Part shown: positions 10,090 to 19,183 of the stretch, in pieces
Layout: each line of letters starts with the position of its first letter
Position numbering within the stretch: the stretch's first letter is position 1
Origin: Desulfuromonadales bacterium
GTDB lineage: Bacteria > Desulfobacterota > Desulfuromonadia > Geobacterales > Pseudopelobacteraceae
Assembly (NCBI GenBank): GCA_013349325.1
Contig: DUZX01000009.1
Span: 40,723-104,722, forward strand
Reading direction: 5' to 3'
DNA: 64,000 nucleotides
Program-made: the position numbers and the translations under genes
Notes under the pieces: model-generated
The model's input: the letters and a program-made list of their open reading frames with translations, nothing else
The model's database searches: none
Told to the model about the DNA's origin: nothing

Positions 10090-11019
10090 TTACAAATAAT
10101 TAAGCAGAGAGAGTTGTGAAATCTTGGCCGTAGTGGAGAGTGATGCTTGATAGGCGGTCGTCTGACTACTGAGTTCGACTCCCAGCTGGGCAAGATCGAC
10201 ATTCTGAATTTTGTCAAGCATGCTCTGCAGCATGTTTTTATTGGTATCGTTCAGTGTACTGATCGTGTCAAGTCGTGTCATACGGGTAATATTATCACCG
10301 ACGGCGTTGGTTATCTGGACAAATCCGGCCTGCAGATCCGTTGCTCCTTGCGCGAGATCGGTAGCATTAGATGCTATGTTCCTGTCACCCACGGCGGTGA
10401 TCAGATTGTCAAAGGTCTCTAAAATATTGGTTTCACCGTATGACGGCGGCGGTGCTGTAACCGATCCTAAGAGCAGTCGATCACCGGTTATACTGACCGC
10501 CTGATCGGTTCCCCTGGCAATTTCAATTGTCAACTGGGTGCTGTTGGGATCCGCTGCACCAGCATACGCATTGTCGGTGTTAGTAAACGGTGGAACATTA
10601 CTCTTGCCGCCGCTAAATATGTACTGATCCCCGATTTGGGTATTTGCCATGTCCACCATCTGCTTTTTGAGGTCAACCAGTTGATCATGGGCACTCTGCC
10701 TTATCGATGGATCAGATGTTCCGGAACTGATGCTGCTGACCAACTTCTTGGCCTGTGCCATGATATCGGTCATGCCGGTCAGAGCGGTATTGGTAAAGCT
10801 TACCCAGGTATTAGCCTTGGTGATTGAGGTTGCATACTGGTCGAGCGCTTTCAGGCGGTCGCCGATATCCATCAGCACGCCGCTTGATGTCGGATCATCG
10901 CTCGGGCGGTTGACCTTTTGCTGTGTTGCAATCGATTCCTGCAATGCATCCAGTTTTATACGCCCTTGCTGAAGGTTGTAAATGGTATTGCTTGCGATTG
11001 AATTTTGCGTAACTCGCAT
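10090..11019 (-). CDS. flgL: Flagellar hook-filament junction protein FlgL
   Basis: A 309-residue hook-associated protein 3, which joins the hook to the filament. The N-terminal flagellin-type helix (MRVTQNSIASNTIYNLQ) and the C-terminal helical region (QTTAYQASLSTTAKISQLSLLNYL) form the paired coiled-coil D0/D1 domains shared with flagellin. The variable centre is short. It is the last gene of the flagellar block, 9 bases after flgK. In many bacteria csrA and fliW follow flgL. Here a helicase gene follows instead. Confidence 0.93.
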   Translation of the reverse strand: MRVTQNSIASNTIYNLQQGRIKLDALQESIATQQKVNRPSDDPTSSGVLMDIGDRLKALDQYATSITKANTWVSFTNTALTGMTDIMAQAKKLVSSISSGTSDPSIRQSAHDQLVDLKKQMVDMANTQIGDQYIFSGGKSNVPPFTNTDNAYAGAADPNSTQLTIEIARGTDQAVSITGDRLLLGSVTAPPPSYGETNILETFDNLITAVGDRNIASNATDLAQGATDLQAGFVQITNAVGDNITRMTRLDTISTLNDTNKNMLQSMLDKIQNVDLAQLGVELSSQTTAYQASLSTTAKISQLSLLNYL

Positions 11020-11028
11020 GACCGGCTC

Positions 11029-12468
11029 CTATCGAATCATGGCAAGCGTTATATCCAGCATATCGCTTACCGTTGTAATTACCTTGGCCGACGCCTGATA
11101 TGAACGTTGATATTTTAACAGATTGGTCAATTCCTCATCCAGTGAAACTCCGGAATTTGAATCACGCAGTGCCGTCAACTGTTTCATATAAGCATCATCC
11201 TGTGCAACAATTGCTTTACTGGATTGAACATCCATGCCGAAGGAGCTGACAAAACTGCTGTAAAAACTGCTAAAAGTAGCAGTCGGCGTCGCAGCAGGGG
11301 TCGTCTGACCGTTAGCCAGTTTCGCAATTTTCAGTGCGTTGGAATTGTCGCCGGGAAGCTGGTCAGATGAAGAAGCAGCTATTGTACTTGAGGTCAGTCC
11401 GAGGTCCAGCTTAAAGTTGGCCGCCGCCCCTGTTCCCGCCCAGGTTGCGAAAAAATCCTGCCCTGTAGCTCCTGTCGGGCTAAATCCGGCACTATGCAGC
11501 GCATTTACCGATGTGCTGATCGACTCGGCCAGCGTATCAATCTGAGTCAGATAACCGGGGATAATTTTATCACGCAGCTGCAGGGTGCCCCACAACTGGC
11601 CGCCATCCGGAGCGCTGTACAACGGAGTCGTGGCTTTCGGGTCAACCGAAAGCAAGACAGTACCGGCCGGATCATTGATCGTCACGGTGGACGCAGGCGG
11701 TGTACCTCCGGTGGTCAGGCTCCCGCTTACGGTTCCCTGCACCAGATAGATATTGGTATTACTGACGCTGTCATACACATATACGTCGGTCGTGCCGTCC
11801 CGGTTATCGGTGAATTTAACCCCCATTTGCTGAGACAGATCTCGAATCAGCTGATCGCGCTGATCACGTGACCCGTTATCGTTACCGTTCAACATATCAG
11901 TATTTTTTATCTCCGCATTAAGCCGGGCGATACCCTGTAGATTGATGTTAATACTGTTAGTCAAAGGAGCCAGAGCAGCATCCTGAGCCGAGATGGTATT
12001 GGTGAGGGTCTGGCTGACGGAATGAAAGTTATCGGCCAGCCCCTGAGCCCGGCTGATAACGGCCTGACGCTCAAAATAGCCGGCCGGATTTGTCGTGAGA
12101 TCCTGCCAGGAAGCAAAGAATTTAGACACCGCCGCACCGAGGCCATCCGTATTCGTCTCATTAAAACTCGGCTCTATCTGCTGCAAGACCTGCGATTTGG
12201 TCGTGTCATAGCTTTGCGTGCTCCCGGAACTGACCATCTGCTGCTGGAGCAGACCGTCGTAGACCCGCTCTACATTTGCTATTCTGACACCGCTCTCAAG
12301 CGGATAGCCTTTTACCGCTGTAGAGGTCGGACCGCTCTCAAGCACAACTTTCTGTCGTGAGTAACCGGGCGTATTGACATTGGCAATATTCTGGGAGGTC
12401 ACCTCATTGGCGGTCTGGAAGATCATGAGGGCATTTCTGCCGATATCCATGGCTGTATTCAGTCCCAT
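11029..12468 (-). CDS. flgK: Flagellar hook-associated protein 1 FlgK
   Basis: A 479-residue structural protein forming the first hook-filament junction layer. The N-terminus has the rod/hook family signature (NEVTSQNIANVNTPGYSRQ) and the C-terminus ends in the D0 helix (LLKYQRSYQASAKVITTVSDMLD), typical of FlgK. The centre is variable and Ser/Thr/Gly-rich. The start is 2 bases after the flgN stop. It is exported through the flagellar type III apparatus with FlgN as its chaperone. Confidence 0.93.
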   Translation of the reverse strand: MGLNTAMDIGRNALMIFQTANEVTSQNIANVNTPGYSRQKVVLESGPTSTAVKGYPLESGVRIANVERVYDGLLQQQMVSSGSTQSYDTTKSQVLQQIEPSFNETNTDGLGAAVSKFFASWQDLTTNPAGYFERQAVISRAQGLADNFHSVSQTLTNTISAQDAALAPLTNSININLQGIARLNAEIKNTDMLNGNDNGSRDQRDQLIRDLSQQMGVKFTDNRDGTTDVYVYDSVSNTNIYLVQGTVSGSLTTGGTPPASTVTINDPAGTVLLSVDPKATTPLYSAPDGGQLWGTLQLRDKIIPGYLTQIDTLAESISTSVNALHSAGFSPTGATGQDFFATWAGTGAAANFKLDLGLTSSTIAASSSDQLPGDNSNALKIAKLANGQTTPAATPTATFSSFYSSFVSSFGMDVQSSKAIVAQDDAYMKQLTALRDSNSGVSLDEELTNLLKYQRSYQASAKVITTVSDMLDITLAMIR

Positions 12469-12470
12469 AA

Positions 12471-12962
12471 TCAGGCCTCCCGGTTGATCATCACGGCTGT
12501 GGCCGACCTCTGCAGGTAGCCGCCTGAAGCGCCGTACACATTGGACTGATTGATCAGACGTGTCATCAGACTGAGTGAATCTGCAACCATGGATGTAAAT
12601 CGCTCTGCAATTTCGCGGTTCAAAGATGTCGCACGGCGAACTCGTTCGGCTAATCCGAGCAACTGCTGCTGCTGGATTCGCAATTCACGCCCCCCTTTTT
12701 TAGCAATATGCTCAGCTAGTTTTCCAAGTGACGTTGACGCCGGAAGTCCTTCGCGAGCGGTAAGAGCAGAGACAGCCTGCTGAAAGAGCGGCGTGTGTGC
12801 CGAAATTCTGGCCGTCAGCTCTTCCTTGGTCAGGTTTGACAGGCTCATGGCGTTGATGTTGACAGCCCCCATCTCGTTCGTTTCGCGTTCAAGAACTTGC
12901 AACAGTTCACTCAACAGGCCGCTCTGGATCGCTATCGCTTCAATTACTCTTTTAAGTTCCAT
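12471..12962 (-). CDS. flgN: FlgN-type flagellar export chaperone
   Basis: A 163-residue helical protein. The ATG at 12962 (MELKRVIEA) is preferred over the GTG at 12977 because a GGAG sequence sits upstream and the protein begins with the usual amphipathic helix. Pfam FlgN members are 130-170-residue coiled coils that keep FlgK and FlgL soluble and deliver them to the export gate. The C-terminal SNVYGASG segment is typical of the family. Its position directly before flgK supports the call. There is no space for flgM between flgJ and this gene. Confidence 0.85.
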   Translation of the reverse strand: MELKRVIEAIAIQSGLLSELLQVLERETNEMGAVNINAMSLSNLTKEELTARISAHTPLFQQAVSALTAREGLPASTSLGKLAEHIAKKGGRELRIQQQQLLGLAERVRRATSLNREIAERFTSMVADSLSLMTRLINQSNVYGASGGYLQRSATAVMINREA

Positions 12963-12976
12963 GGTTCCGCTCCGCA

Positions 12977-13351
12977 CTACTCGCGATGATCTATTCTGCT
13001 CGTAACCTTGCGGCTCTCCTGACGGATGATGTCTTTTTCAATAATCTTGGCCAACCCCAAACCGCCCCCGCGCTTTACGGAAGCGGCTGCATACTCCTGA
13101 TCCAGCATCGAGCGGAAGACCTCTTCACCATGTCCCCCACCGGTGAGGGTATCCTTGCCGACGGTGGTTCGCATCGTCTTAATCATCATGTTCACCATCA
13201 GGGCTTCAAAATCCTGCGAAACCTTTTTGGCCTGCTGGCGCTGCTTCTCAGTCACACCGGAGCCGCTTTTGGACTGCTGCTGGAGTTGGCGTGCTTTGGC
13301 AATCGGTGCGCCCGATATGTCCGGAAGAGTTGTGGCGTTTGTGATGTCCAT
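12977..13351 (-). CDS. flgJ: Single-domain FlgJ-type rod-binding protein
   Basis: A 124-residue protein matching only the N-terminal rod-binding half of enterobacterial FlgJ. Key segments are VSQDFEALMVNMMIKTMRTTV and the GGGHGEEVFRSMLDQEYA motif. The muramidase half is absent, as in many delta- and epsilon-proteobacteria, where a separate hydrolase opens the peptidoglycan for rod assembly. It lies between flgI and flgN, the normal place for the gene. Confidence 0.88.
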   Translation of the reverse strand: MDITNATTLPDISGAPIAKARQLQQQSKSGSGVTEKQRQQAKKVSQDFEALMVNMMIKTMRTTVGKDTLTGGGHGEEVFRSMLDQEYAAASVKRGGGLGLAKIIEKDIIRQESRKVTSRIDHRE

Positions 13352-13389
13352 ATTACCCTGATCGTCCTCAGGCGCGCTGAGATTGAGTT

Positions 13390-14490
13390 TTAAATGATCG
13401 AGAGGTCGGCCTGCAGCGCACCGGCGGCTTTGACCGCCTGCAGGATACTGATCAAATCGCGCGGCGTAACCCCCAGCAGGTTGAGCGCCCGCACGACATC
13501 ACCGATGCTGGCCCCTTCGGGCATCACCATCAGCCGACGGTTTTCTTCCGTCACTTTTGCGTCCGAACGTGGCACAACTTTCGTTTCACCGGTTTTACTT
13601 AGAGCGGACGGCTGGGAAACCTGAGGTGTTTCCTTGATTACCAGTGACAGGCTGCCTTGGGTGATTGCTACTGTTGAAATGCGGACATTTTCGCCCATGA
13701 CGACCGTACCGGTTCGCTCATTGAGTACCACCTTGGCCGCGATGTCCGGCCTGACTTCAAGTGTTTCAAGAGCCGCGACAAATTCAACCGCACGATTGCT
13801 GTACGCTTCGGGAATCGTCAGAGTGATGGAACCGGGATCACTGCTGACCGCCACAGCTGATTTGAATTTGTTGTTTATTACCGCGACAACCCGTGACGCG
13901 GTCGTAAAATCGGCCGTATTCAGATTGAGATGCAGTGTTGATTTTCCGCTCAGCGTGTTGGGGAGTTCCCGCTCAACCAAGGCGCCGTTCGGCACGCGCC
14001 CCGCAGTTGGATGGTTCTTTTGTGCGCTGGCCCCCTGACCGGCAAATGCAAACGAGTTGGTCAGAACAGAACCCTGTCCGACAGCATACACCTGACCGTC
14101 GGCACCTTTGAGCGGAGTCATGATCAAGGTACCGCCGGCAATACTTTTGGCGTCACCCAGCGAGGAAACCAGTATATCCAGTCGATTGCCCTGCTTGGCA
14201 AAAGGGGGCAAAGTTGCGGTAACCATGACAGCGGCAACGTTCTTGATTTTGATATCAGCGATAGTCGTGCTGATCCCCATCCGCTCGAGCATGTTGACAA
14301 CTGACTGGATCTGGATTTTCGTTTGATCGCTGTCGCCGCTGCCATTCAGACCGACAACCAGACCATACCCGACCAGCTGATTGTCCCGTACACCGGCAAA
14401 CGAAGCGATATCCTTGATGCGCATGGCGTCAGCCGTGCCTGTCCAGCTGAGGAGTACCGCAAAGAGTATCAGAAGCGCATGGTTTTTCAT
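13390..14490 (-). CDS. flgI: Flagellar P-ring protein FlgI
   Basis: A 366-residue periplasmic protein that forms the bushing around the rod in the peptidoglycan layer. I choose the ATG at 14490 (MKNHALLILF), which gives a proper Sec signal peptide cleaved near GTADA and has AAAGG just upstream. The longer track start would overlap flgH. Conserved segments include RIKDIASFAGVRDNQLVGYG and the LNLLGVTPRDLISILQA end. It is preceded by flgH and needs FlgA, encoded two genes upstream, as chaperone. Confidence 0.94.
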   Translation of the reverse strand: MKNHALLILFAVLLSWTGTADAMRIKDIASFAGVRDNQLVGYGLVVGLNGSGDSDQTKIQIQSVVNMLERMGISTTIADIKIKNVAAVMVTATLPPFAKQGNRLDILVSSLGDAKSIAGGTLIMTPLKGADGQVYAVGQGSVLTNSFAFAGQGASAQKNHPTAGRVPNGALVERELPNTLSGKSTLHLNLNTADFTTASRVVAVINNKFKSAVAVSSDPGSITLTIPEAYSNRAVEFVAALETLEVRPDIAAKVVLNERTGTVVMGENVRISTVAITQGSLSLVIKETPQVSQPSALSKTGETKVVPRSDAKVTEENRRLMVMPEGASIGDVVRALNLLGVTPRDLISILQAVKAAGALQADLSII

Positions 14491-14510
14491 GAGTATACCT
14501 TTTGAAATAC

Positions 14511-15185
14511 TTAGAACGGCCACAGTTTATCGACGACATTCATCAGCCAGCCGGGACTCTGTCGATCTGATAAAATCCCGCGTCCGGAATAGCTGATGCG
14601 TGCATCAGCTACGTAGATGGAATTGATGGTATTGTTTTGGCCGATATCCCGGGGACGAATAGTACCTTCAAGCAGGATTTCCTGGTCTTCGTAGTTAACC
14701 TTGATGTTGCGGCGCCCCTCGATCTGCAGATTGCCGTTGGGAAGCACATCGATGACCCGCGCCGTAATGGTGGCGCTCAGATTTTCCTGGCGCGACGTCG
14801 ATCCGGAACCCTTGTAAGAGGAATCGACACTGGCGTTGATCAGCTTGGAAAGATCGGCAAAATTGTTTTTCAGAATGCCGAGACTTTCAAGCCCCAAAAA
14901 ATTGGGAATACCTGCATTAACTGCTGACCCTCGTGAAGTATCTGTTTTGGCAGCCTTTGATGCACTGGCGGTTTCGGTAATAACGATCGTGACTATATCG
15001 CCACGTCGGCGTGCTTTGAAATCCTCCGTCATACTACCGGAAGCCGCCTGCCAGATCGACCCGCTTGAATAGTCAGCTGTCGGCTTCGCCTGAGGCTCAT
15101 CATAGCCGGTCGTCTTGATGTCGGTTTTTTGTACGGCGCACCCGCTCAGAGCGAACACAAAAAGCAGGAAATAGATTCGTTTCAT
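14511..15185 (-). CDS. flgH: Flagellar L-ring lipoprotein FlgH
   Basis: A 224-residue outer-membrane ring subunit. The start at 15185 (MKRIYFLL) gives a lipoprotein signal with lipobox LSGC and has AAGGA upstream, so the longer track start is rejected. Mid-region GSIWQAASGSMTEDFKARR and the C-terminal NTINSIYVADARISYSGRG segments are family hallmarks. Adjacent to flgA upstream and flgI downstream, as in most flagellar operons. Confidence 0.94.
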   Translation of the reverse strand: MKRIYFLLFVFALSGCAVQKTDIKTTGYDEPQAKPTADYSSGSIWQAASGSMTEDFKARRRGDIVTIVITETASASKAAKTDTSRGSAVNAGIPNFLGLESLGILKNNFADLSKLINASVDSSYKGSGSTSRQENLSATITARVIDVLPNGNLQIEGRRNIKVNYEDQEILLEGTIRPRDIGQNNTINSIYVADARISYSGRGILSDRQSPGWLMNVVDKLWPF

Positions 15186-15210
15186 AGCTGTTCCTTCAAA
15201 CCGGTTCCGT

Positions 15211-15924
15211 TCAAAATGCAACCTGAACCGTGGTCGCATTAATAACTATGGCCGGTATTTCCTTGAGCGAGGTCAGATTCTGCACGCGAATGCTGTCCCC
15301 CTCTGCACCGGAACTGCGGGCTTTTCCCGCAACGGTTACTTTCATGACATCATTCTCCGCGATTATCGTAACCATCTGTCCTGACTTGATTAACGGCTGC
15401 CGCTCCAGTTGATCGGCACGGATCGGCTGGTTAGCCCTGAAAGTACTGCGGGCTTTTTTTCCGACCACATCGTCGATCGTCCGGGCCGACAGATGCGAGC
15501 TCTGTGCAATTTCACGTTTCTGAAGCGCCACATCAGTCGCAGATATCAGGGTATCACGTTCAATCTGATGCAGCGCTACGACCATATCCGTCAACGCTTC
15601 TACTTCGACCCGTACCGGGATGTTCCGCACCACGCGCTCTTTTTGGCGGGCTACAACCGCCAGCGCGACACTGCCCCACCCCTCCCACTGCTGCGGCGCA
15701 ATAATTTCATAGTCAATGGCACCTTCCGGTAGTTTGAGCGCATCACTTATCGTAATCCGGCGAATGTGAACGTCCCACCCCAGGCCGGAAGTACGGGATG
15801 TTACAAACGCGGTGACCAGTTCGCGAACCTGCTGCTCCCGATTAACAGCAGCAGGTACAGAAACCGGGCTGAAAAACGTCAGGAGCAGGTACATCACCAG
15901 GCTATATGAGATATATCGTTTCAT
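15211..15924 (-). CDS. flgA: Flagellar P-ring assembly chaperone FlgA
   Basis: A 237-residue periplasmic chaperone for FlgI polymerisation. A Sec signal peptide (about residues 1-26) is followed by an N-terminal domain and a C-terminal SAF-type beta domain (about 115-237) with VVGKKARSTFRANQPI and the family end VRVQN..SLKEIPAIV. It lies between flgG and flgH in the standard order. Confidence 0.91.
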   Translation of the reverse strand: MKRYISYSLVMYLLLTFFSPVSVPAAVNREQQVRELVTAFVTSRTSGLGWDVHIRRITISDALKLPEGAIDYEIIAPQQWEGWGSVALAVVARQKERVVRNIPVRVEVEALTDMVVALHQIERDTLISATDVALQKREIAQSSHLSARTIDDVVGKKARSTFRANQPIRADQLERQPLIKSGQMVTIIAENDVMKVTVAGKARSSGAEGDSIRVQNLTSLKEIPAIVINATTVQVAF

Positions 15925-15942
15925 GGTGGTTCTGATCCGCCG

Positions 15943-16731
15943 TTATCGTTTCAGGTTATTAGCCGTCTGCAGCATTTCATCGGATGCCGTGACCGCCTTG
16001 GAGTTAATCTCGTAGGCCCGCTGGCCGACAATCATGTTGACCATCTCTTCCGCCACATTGACGTTACTCATCTCCAGCATCCCCTGTGCTATCGTACCGA
16101 CACCGTTTTGTCCCGGCGTACCGGCTGTAGCCGTTCCGGAGGCGTCCGTGGGCAGATAGATGTTTTTTCCCTGACTGGAAAGACCGGATGGGTTGGCAAA
16201 GGTTGAGAGCTGGATATTGCCGACCGTCGTTGATGCACTCTGTCCGGCGACCTGAATCGAGACCGTTCCGTCACTGCCGACGTTTATTTTCGTGGCATTG
16301 GTAGGTATGGTAATCGAGGGTGACAGCGGATTGCCATCAGGCGTGACAATCTGACCGGTGCTGTCGCGCTTTAAAGCTCCCGCCCGGGAATAACCGGTGT
16401 TACCGTCAGGCAGCGTAATCGGGAAAAAGCCATCCCCTTCAATAGCAAGATCAAGCTCGTTGCCGGTCTGGGTAAAATCTCCCGCCGTAAAAATTTTCGT
16501 TACCGCCGCCAGACGACTCCCCAGTCCGATCTGGATTCCGGTTGGTACCTGGGTGGCACTGGTGGCCGGAGAACCGGTTGATTTCAGATTCTGGTACATC
16601 AGATCCTGAAAGTCAGGTCGGCTGCGTTTAAAACCGGTTGTATTAACGTTGGCCAGGTTATTGGCTACGACATCAATGCTTTTCTGCTGTCCCTGCATGC
16701 CGGAGGCCGCCGTCCAGAGTGCTCGCATCAT
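15943..16731 (-). CDS. flgG: Flagellar distal rod protein FlgG
   Basis: A 262-residue axial protein. The N-terminus [16 protein letters not shown] with [16 protein letters not shown] is the rod/hook signature. The middle holds the family [16 protein letters not shown] segment, and the end has [23 protein letters not shown], typical of FlgG. Two paralogous rod genes sit side by side here. This one has the FlgG length and tail, while the upstream paralogue is FlgF. Confidence 0.95.
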   Translation of the reverse strand: MMRALWTAASGMQGQQKSIDVVANNLANVNTTGFKRSRPDFQDLMYQNLKSTGSPATSATQVPTGIQIGLGSRLAAVTKIFTAGDFTQTGNELDLAIEGDGFFPITLPDGNTGYSRAGALKRDSTGQIVTPDGNPLSPSITIPTNATKINVGSDGTVSIQVAGQSASTTVGNIQLSTFANPSGLSSQGKNIYLPTDASGTATAGTPGQNGVGTIAQGMLEMSNVNVAEEMVNMIVGQRAYEINSKAVTASDEMLQTANNLKR

Positions 16732-16761
16732 GGTGTAACTCCTTGTTCAGATGAGTAATGG

Positions 16762-17499
16762 CTACAGCTTGCCGATTTCGTTGGCTGCTTTTATCGTCAT
16801 ATCTTCATACCCTTTTATTACCTTTGAACACGCCTCAAAATAGCGGCTGTTTTCGATCAGCTGGACCATCTCCGAAATGCTTTCAACATTCGATCCCTCA
16901 AGATGCCCCTGCTGCACCCTGGCAGCTGCCGCCTGTGGAACAGCCTGAGGATCAGACGGCTTCAACAGCGCGCTGCCGGTTTTGGTCATGCTGTACGGTT
17001 TCTCGAAATCAACCAGCGCCAGAGCCCCGACCGCTGCTCCATCCACCAGAATTTGACCTTTGGCATCAACCTCGATATGGCTCCCCTGAATGTTTATATT
17101 GACGCCCCCCTGCCCCTGGAGCGGATATCCGTCAGAAGTCACCAGATTGCCTTCTGATGAAAGCCGGAAGGTTCCCTGCCGCGTGTAGGCGGTCCCTTCC
17201 GGTGTCGTAACCGCAAAAAAACCTTCCCCGTCAAGTGCCAGATCGAGCGGATTTCCGGTCTGACTGACAGGACCGCTGGCGTAATCGATAAAGATATTTT
17301 CCTTCTGTAGAATCGGATCAGCGGTCATGCTCTGCGGAACAGCCGGCGGGTCCGTAACGCTTGCCAAAAGACCCTCGAACGTCATTTTATCTTTTTTGAA
17401 ACCGGAGGTATTTATATTTGCCAGGTTATTGGTGATGACATCCATTCGTCGCATGGCGGCCAGGTTTCCTGACAGTGCTGCATACATTCCGCTGTTCAT
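16762..17499 (-). CDS. flgF: Flagellar proximal rod protein FlgF
   Basis: A 245-residue rod protein paralogous to FlgG. It starts MNSGMYAALSGNLAAM with the VITNNLANINTSGFKK signature and ends with ESISEMVQLIENSRYFEACSK. The AALSG start and slightly shorter length fit FlgF. It lies 10 bases downstream of fliA and 30 bases upstream of flgG. Confidence 0.9.
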   Translation of the reverse strand: MNSGMYAALSGNLAAMRRMDVITNNLANINTSGFKKDKMTFEGLLASVTDPPAVPQSMTADPILQKENIFIDYASGPVSQTGNPLDLALDGEGFFAVTTPEGTAYTRQGTFRLSSEGNLVTSDGYPLQGQGGVNINIQGSHIEVDAKGQILVDGAAVGALALVDFEKPYSMTKTGSALLKPSDPQAVPQAAAARVQQGHLEGSNVESISEMVQLIENSRYFEACSKVIKGYEDMTIKAANEIGKL

Positions 17500-17509
17500 G
17501 TCTCTCCTC

Positions 17510-18256
17510 CTAGTTCCTGTGCAGCTTGAGGCGGCCGCGCAACCTGACCATGGCCTGACTGATCAGCTGTGAAATCCGGGATTCCGTCAGTCCGAGCGTT
17601 TCACCGATCTCTTTCAGGTTCAAATCTTCACTGTAGTAGAGCGTAACTGCCAGGCGTTCCTTTTCGGGCAGAGTGTCGATTGCCACTCCCAGCGCCTCAG
17701 CCAGCTGCATCCCCATAACCTGCTGCTGCGGGCTCTTGGCTCCCGGTTCACTCAAAACATCCGCCAGACAGAGCGGGCTGCCGTCATCACCTTCCCAACT
17801 GTCATCGAGGCTGATAAAGGTAAAGACGTGCACGTCATCCAACAGCTCATAATAGGCGTCCAGGCTTATTTCCAGCGCAGCAGCAACCTCTTCACTTGTC
17901 GGGTGCCGTCCAAAGTGATGTTCAAGCCGACGCAGCTCCCGTTCCAGTCGTTTGTACTTGTCCCGCATCGAGCGGCTGAGCACATCATACGAACGCAACT
18001 CATCGAGAATGGTCCCGCGGATATGCTGCTCGGCAAACGTTTTAAAAAGAACACCTCGGGCTGGGTCGAAACGATCTGCTGCATGGATCAGGCCAATCAT
18101 GGCGGCGCTGGTAATATCCTGTAGGTCAAGGTGCGATGGCAGCTGCGCAGTCAACCTGCCGACCAGATAGCTGACCAGCGGGATATGAGTGACAATGAGC
18201 CGTTCACGCTCAACCTGCTGCGTGTCAATCTGCATCTGAAGTCCCTGGGTATCCAT
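17510..18256 (-). CDS. fliA: Flagellar sigma factor FliA (sigma-28)
   Basis: A 248-residue alternative sigma factor for late flagellar genes. Region 2 (LQDITSAAMIGLIHAADRFD, then FKTFAEQHIRGTILDELR), region 3 (RRLEHHFGRHPTSEEVAAAL) and region 4 (LKEIGETLGLTESRISQL) are all present. It sits between flhG and flgF, 3 bases after flhG, so it is made from the flhA transcript. No flgM anti-sigma gene occurs in the window. Confidence 0.95.
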   Translation of the reverse strand: MDTQGLQMQIDTQQVERERLIVTHIPLVSYLVGRLTAQLPSHLDLQDITSAAMIGLIHAADRFDPARGVLFKTFAEQHIRGTILDELRSYDVLSRSMRDKYKRLERELRRLEHHFGRHPTSEEVAAALEISLDAYYELLDDVHVFTFISLDDSWEGDDGSPLCLADVLSEPGAKSPQQQVMGMQLAEALGVAIDTLPEKERLAVTLYYSEDLNLKEIGETLGLTESRISQLISQAMVRLRGRLKLHRN

Positions 18257-18259
18257 ACG

Positions 18260-19183
18260 TTAGTTCCCCCCCGGATTGTCCAGCATCTGCCGAAAGAAGA
18301 ATTGGATATTCCCCTTGATCCTGCCCTGGCGCTTATTCTCTATGACCCTGCGGGCAAGCGTTGCAAAACATTGGGCCGCTTCAGATTCCGGAAAAAGTTC
18401 CATGACGGCTTTTTGACGCTTGACCGCTTCAACCACTTTTTCGTCCTTGACGACGCACCCCAGATAATCGAGAGAAATATCAAGGAAACGGCCTGCCACG
18501 TTAGCCAGCTTGCGAAACACCTCCAGAGCCTCTTCACTATCCTTGGCCATGTTGACCAGCACCTTGAAATGGTGCTCGGCATAGCGTGTTGCCAGCAGCT
18601 TGATCAACGCGTAGACATCGGTAATCGAGGTCGGTTCCGGCGTGACCACTACGAAAATCTCCTGTGCGGCAACGGTAAAATAGGTAACGTTCTCAGAGAT
18701 TCCAGCTTCGGTATCAACGATCATGACGTCGAACTGTTCTTCAAGCATATCCAGCTCATCCAGCAGTTTCAGCTTCTGGTGCTGAGCGAGACTGGTCAAT
18801 TCCTGAATACCCGAACCTGCAGGAATGATTTTGATGCCGGCCGGACCATCAATCATAATATCCATGATGGTTTTGTCGCCGTTCAGGACGTCGTTGAGGT
18901 TGTATTGCGGTGAGAGCCCCAACAGCACATCCAGATTACCCAACCCCAGGTCGGCATCAATCAGCAAAACTTTTTTGCCCTGGGCAGAAAGTGCAATGGC
19001 CAGGTTAGAGACGACGTTGCTCTTGCCGACCCCCCCCTTGCCGCTGGTAACCGAGATAACCCTGATTCCCTGAGGATCAGCCAGGCTCCCTATCGGACCT
19101 TCTTCCTGATGGATTTTCTTGGCACTCCGGGCCATCTGGCGGAGGGTGTCAGCCTGATCTCCCGTTCCGGGTACGCCACTCAT
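18260..19183 (-). CDS. flhG: MinD-like ATPase FlhG (FleN), flagellar number regulator
   Basis: A 307-residue ParA/MinD-family ATPase that limits flagellar number and antagonises FlhF. The deviant Walker A SGKGGVGKS (about 47-55) with the signature Lys, the LLIDADLGLGNLDVLLG segment and a C-terminal amphipathic helix are visible. The N-terminal DQADTLRQMA segment is the FlhF-activating motif of FlhG proteins. The start overlaps the flhF stop by 4 bases. Confidence 0.94.
   Translation of the reverse strand: MSGVPGTGDQADTLRQMARSAKKIHQEEGPIGSLADPQGIRVISVTSGKGGVGKSNVVSNLAIALSAQGKKVLLIDADLGLGNLDVLLGLSPQYNLNDVLNGDKTIMDIMIDGPAGIKIIPAGSGIQELTSLAQHQKLKLLDELDMLEEQFDVMIVDTEAGISENVTYFTVAAQEIFVVVTPEPTSITDVYALIKLLATRYAEHHFKVLVNMAKDSEEALEVFRKLANVAGRFLDISLDYLGCVVKDEKVVEAVKRQKAVMELFPESEAAQCFATLARRVIENKRQGRIKGNIQFFFRQMLDNPGGN

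Noticed and set aside
10071-10217. 49-codon N-terminal extension of the helicase ORF
   Set aside because: It overlaps flgL coding sequence and is not part of the UvrD/PcrA family, whose N-terminus starts at MTDDLTLF.
18131-18913. 260-residue ORF opposite flhG/fliA
   Set aside because: It is antisense to two well-supported genes and has the composition of a reverse reading of them.
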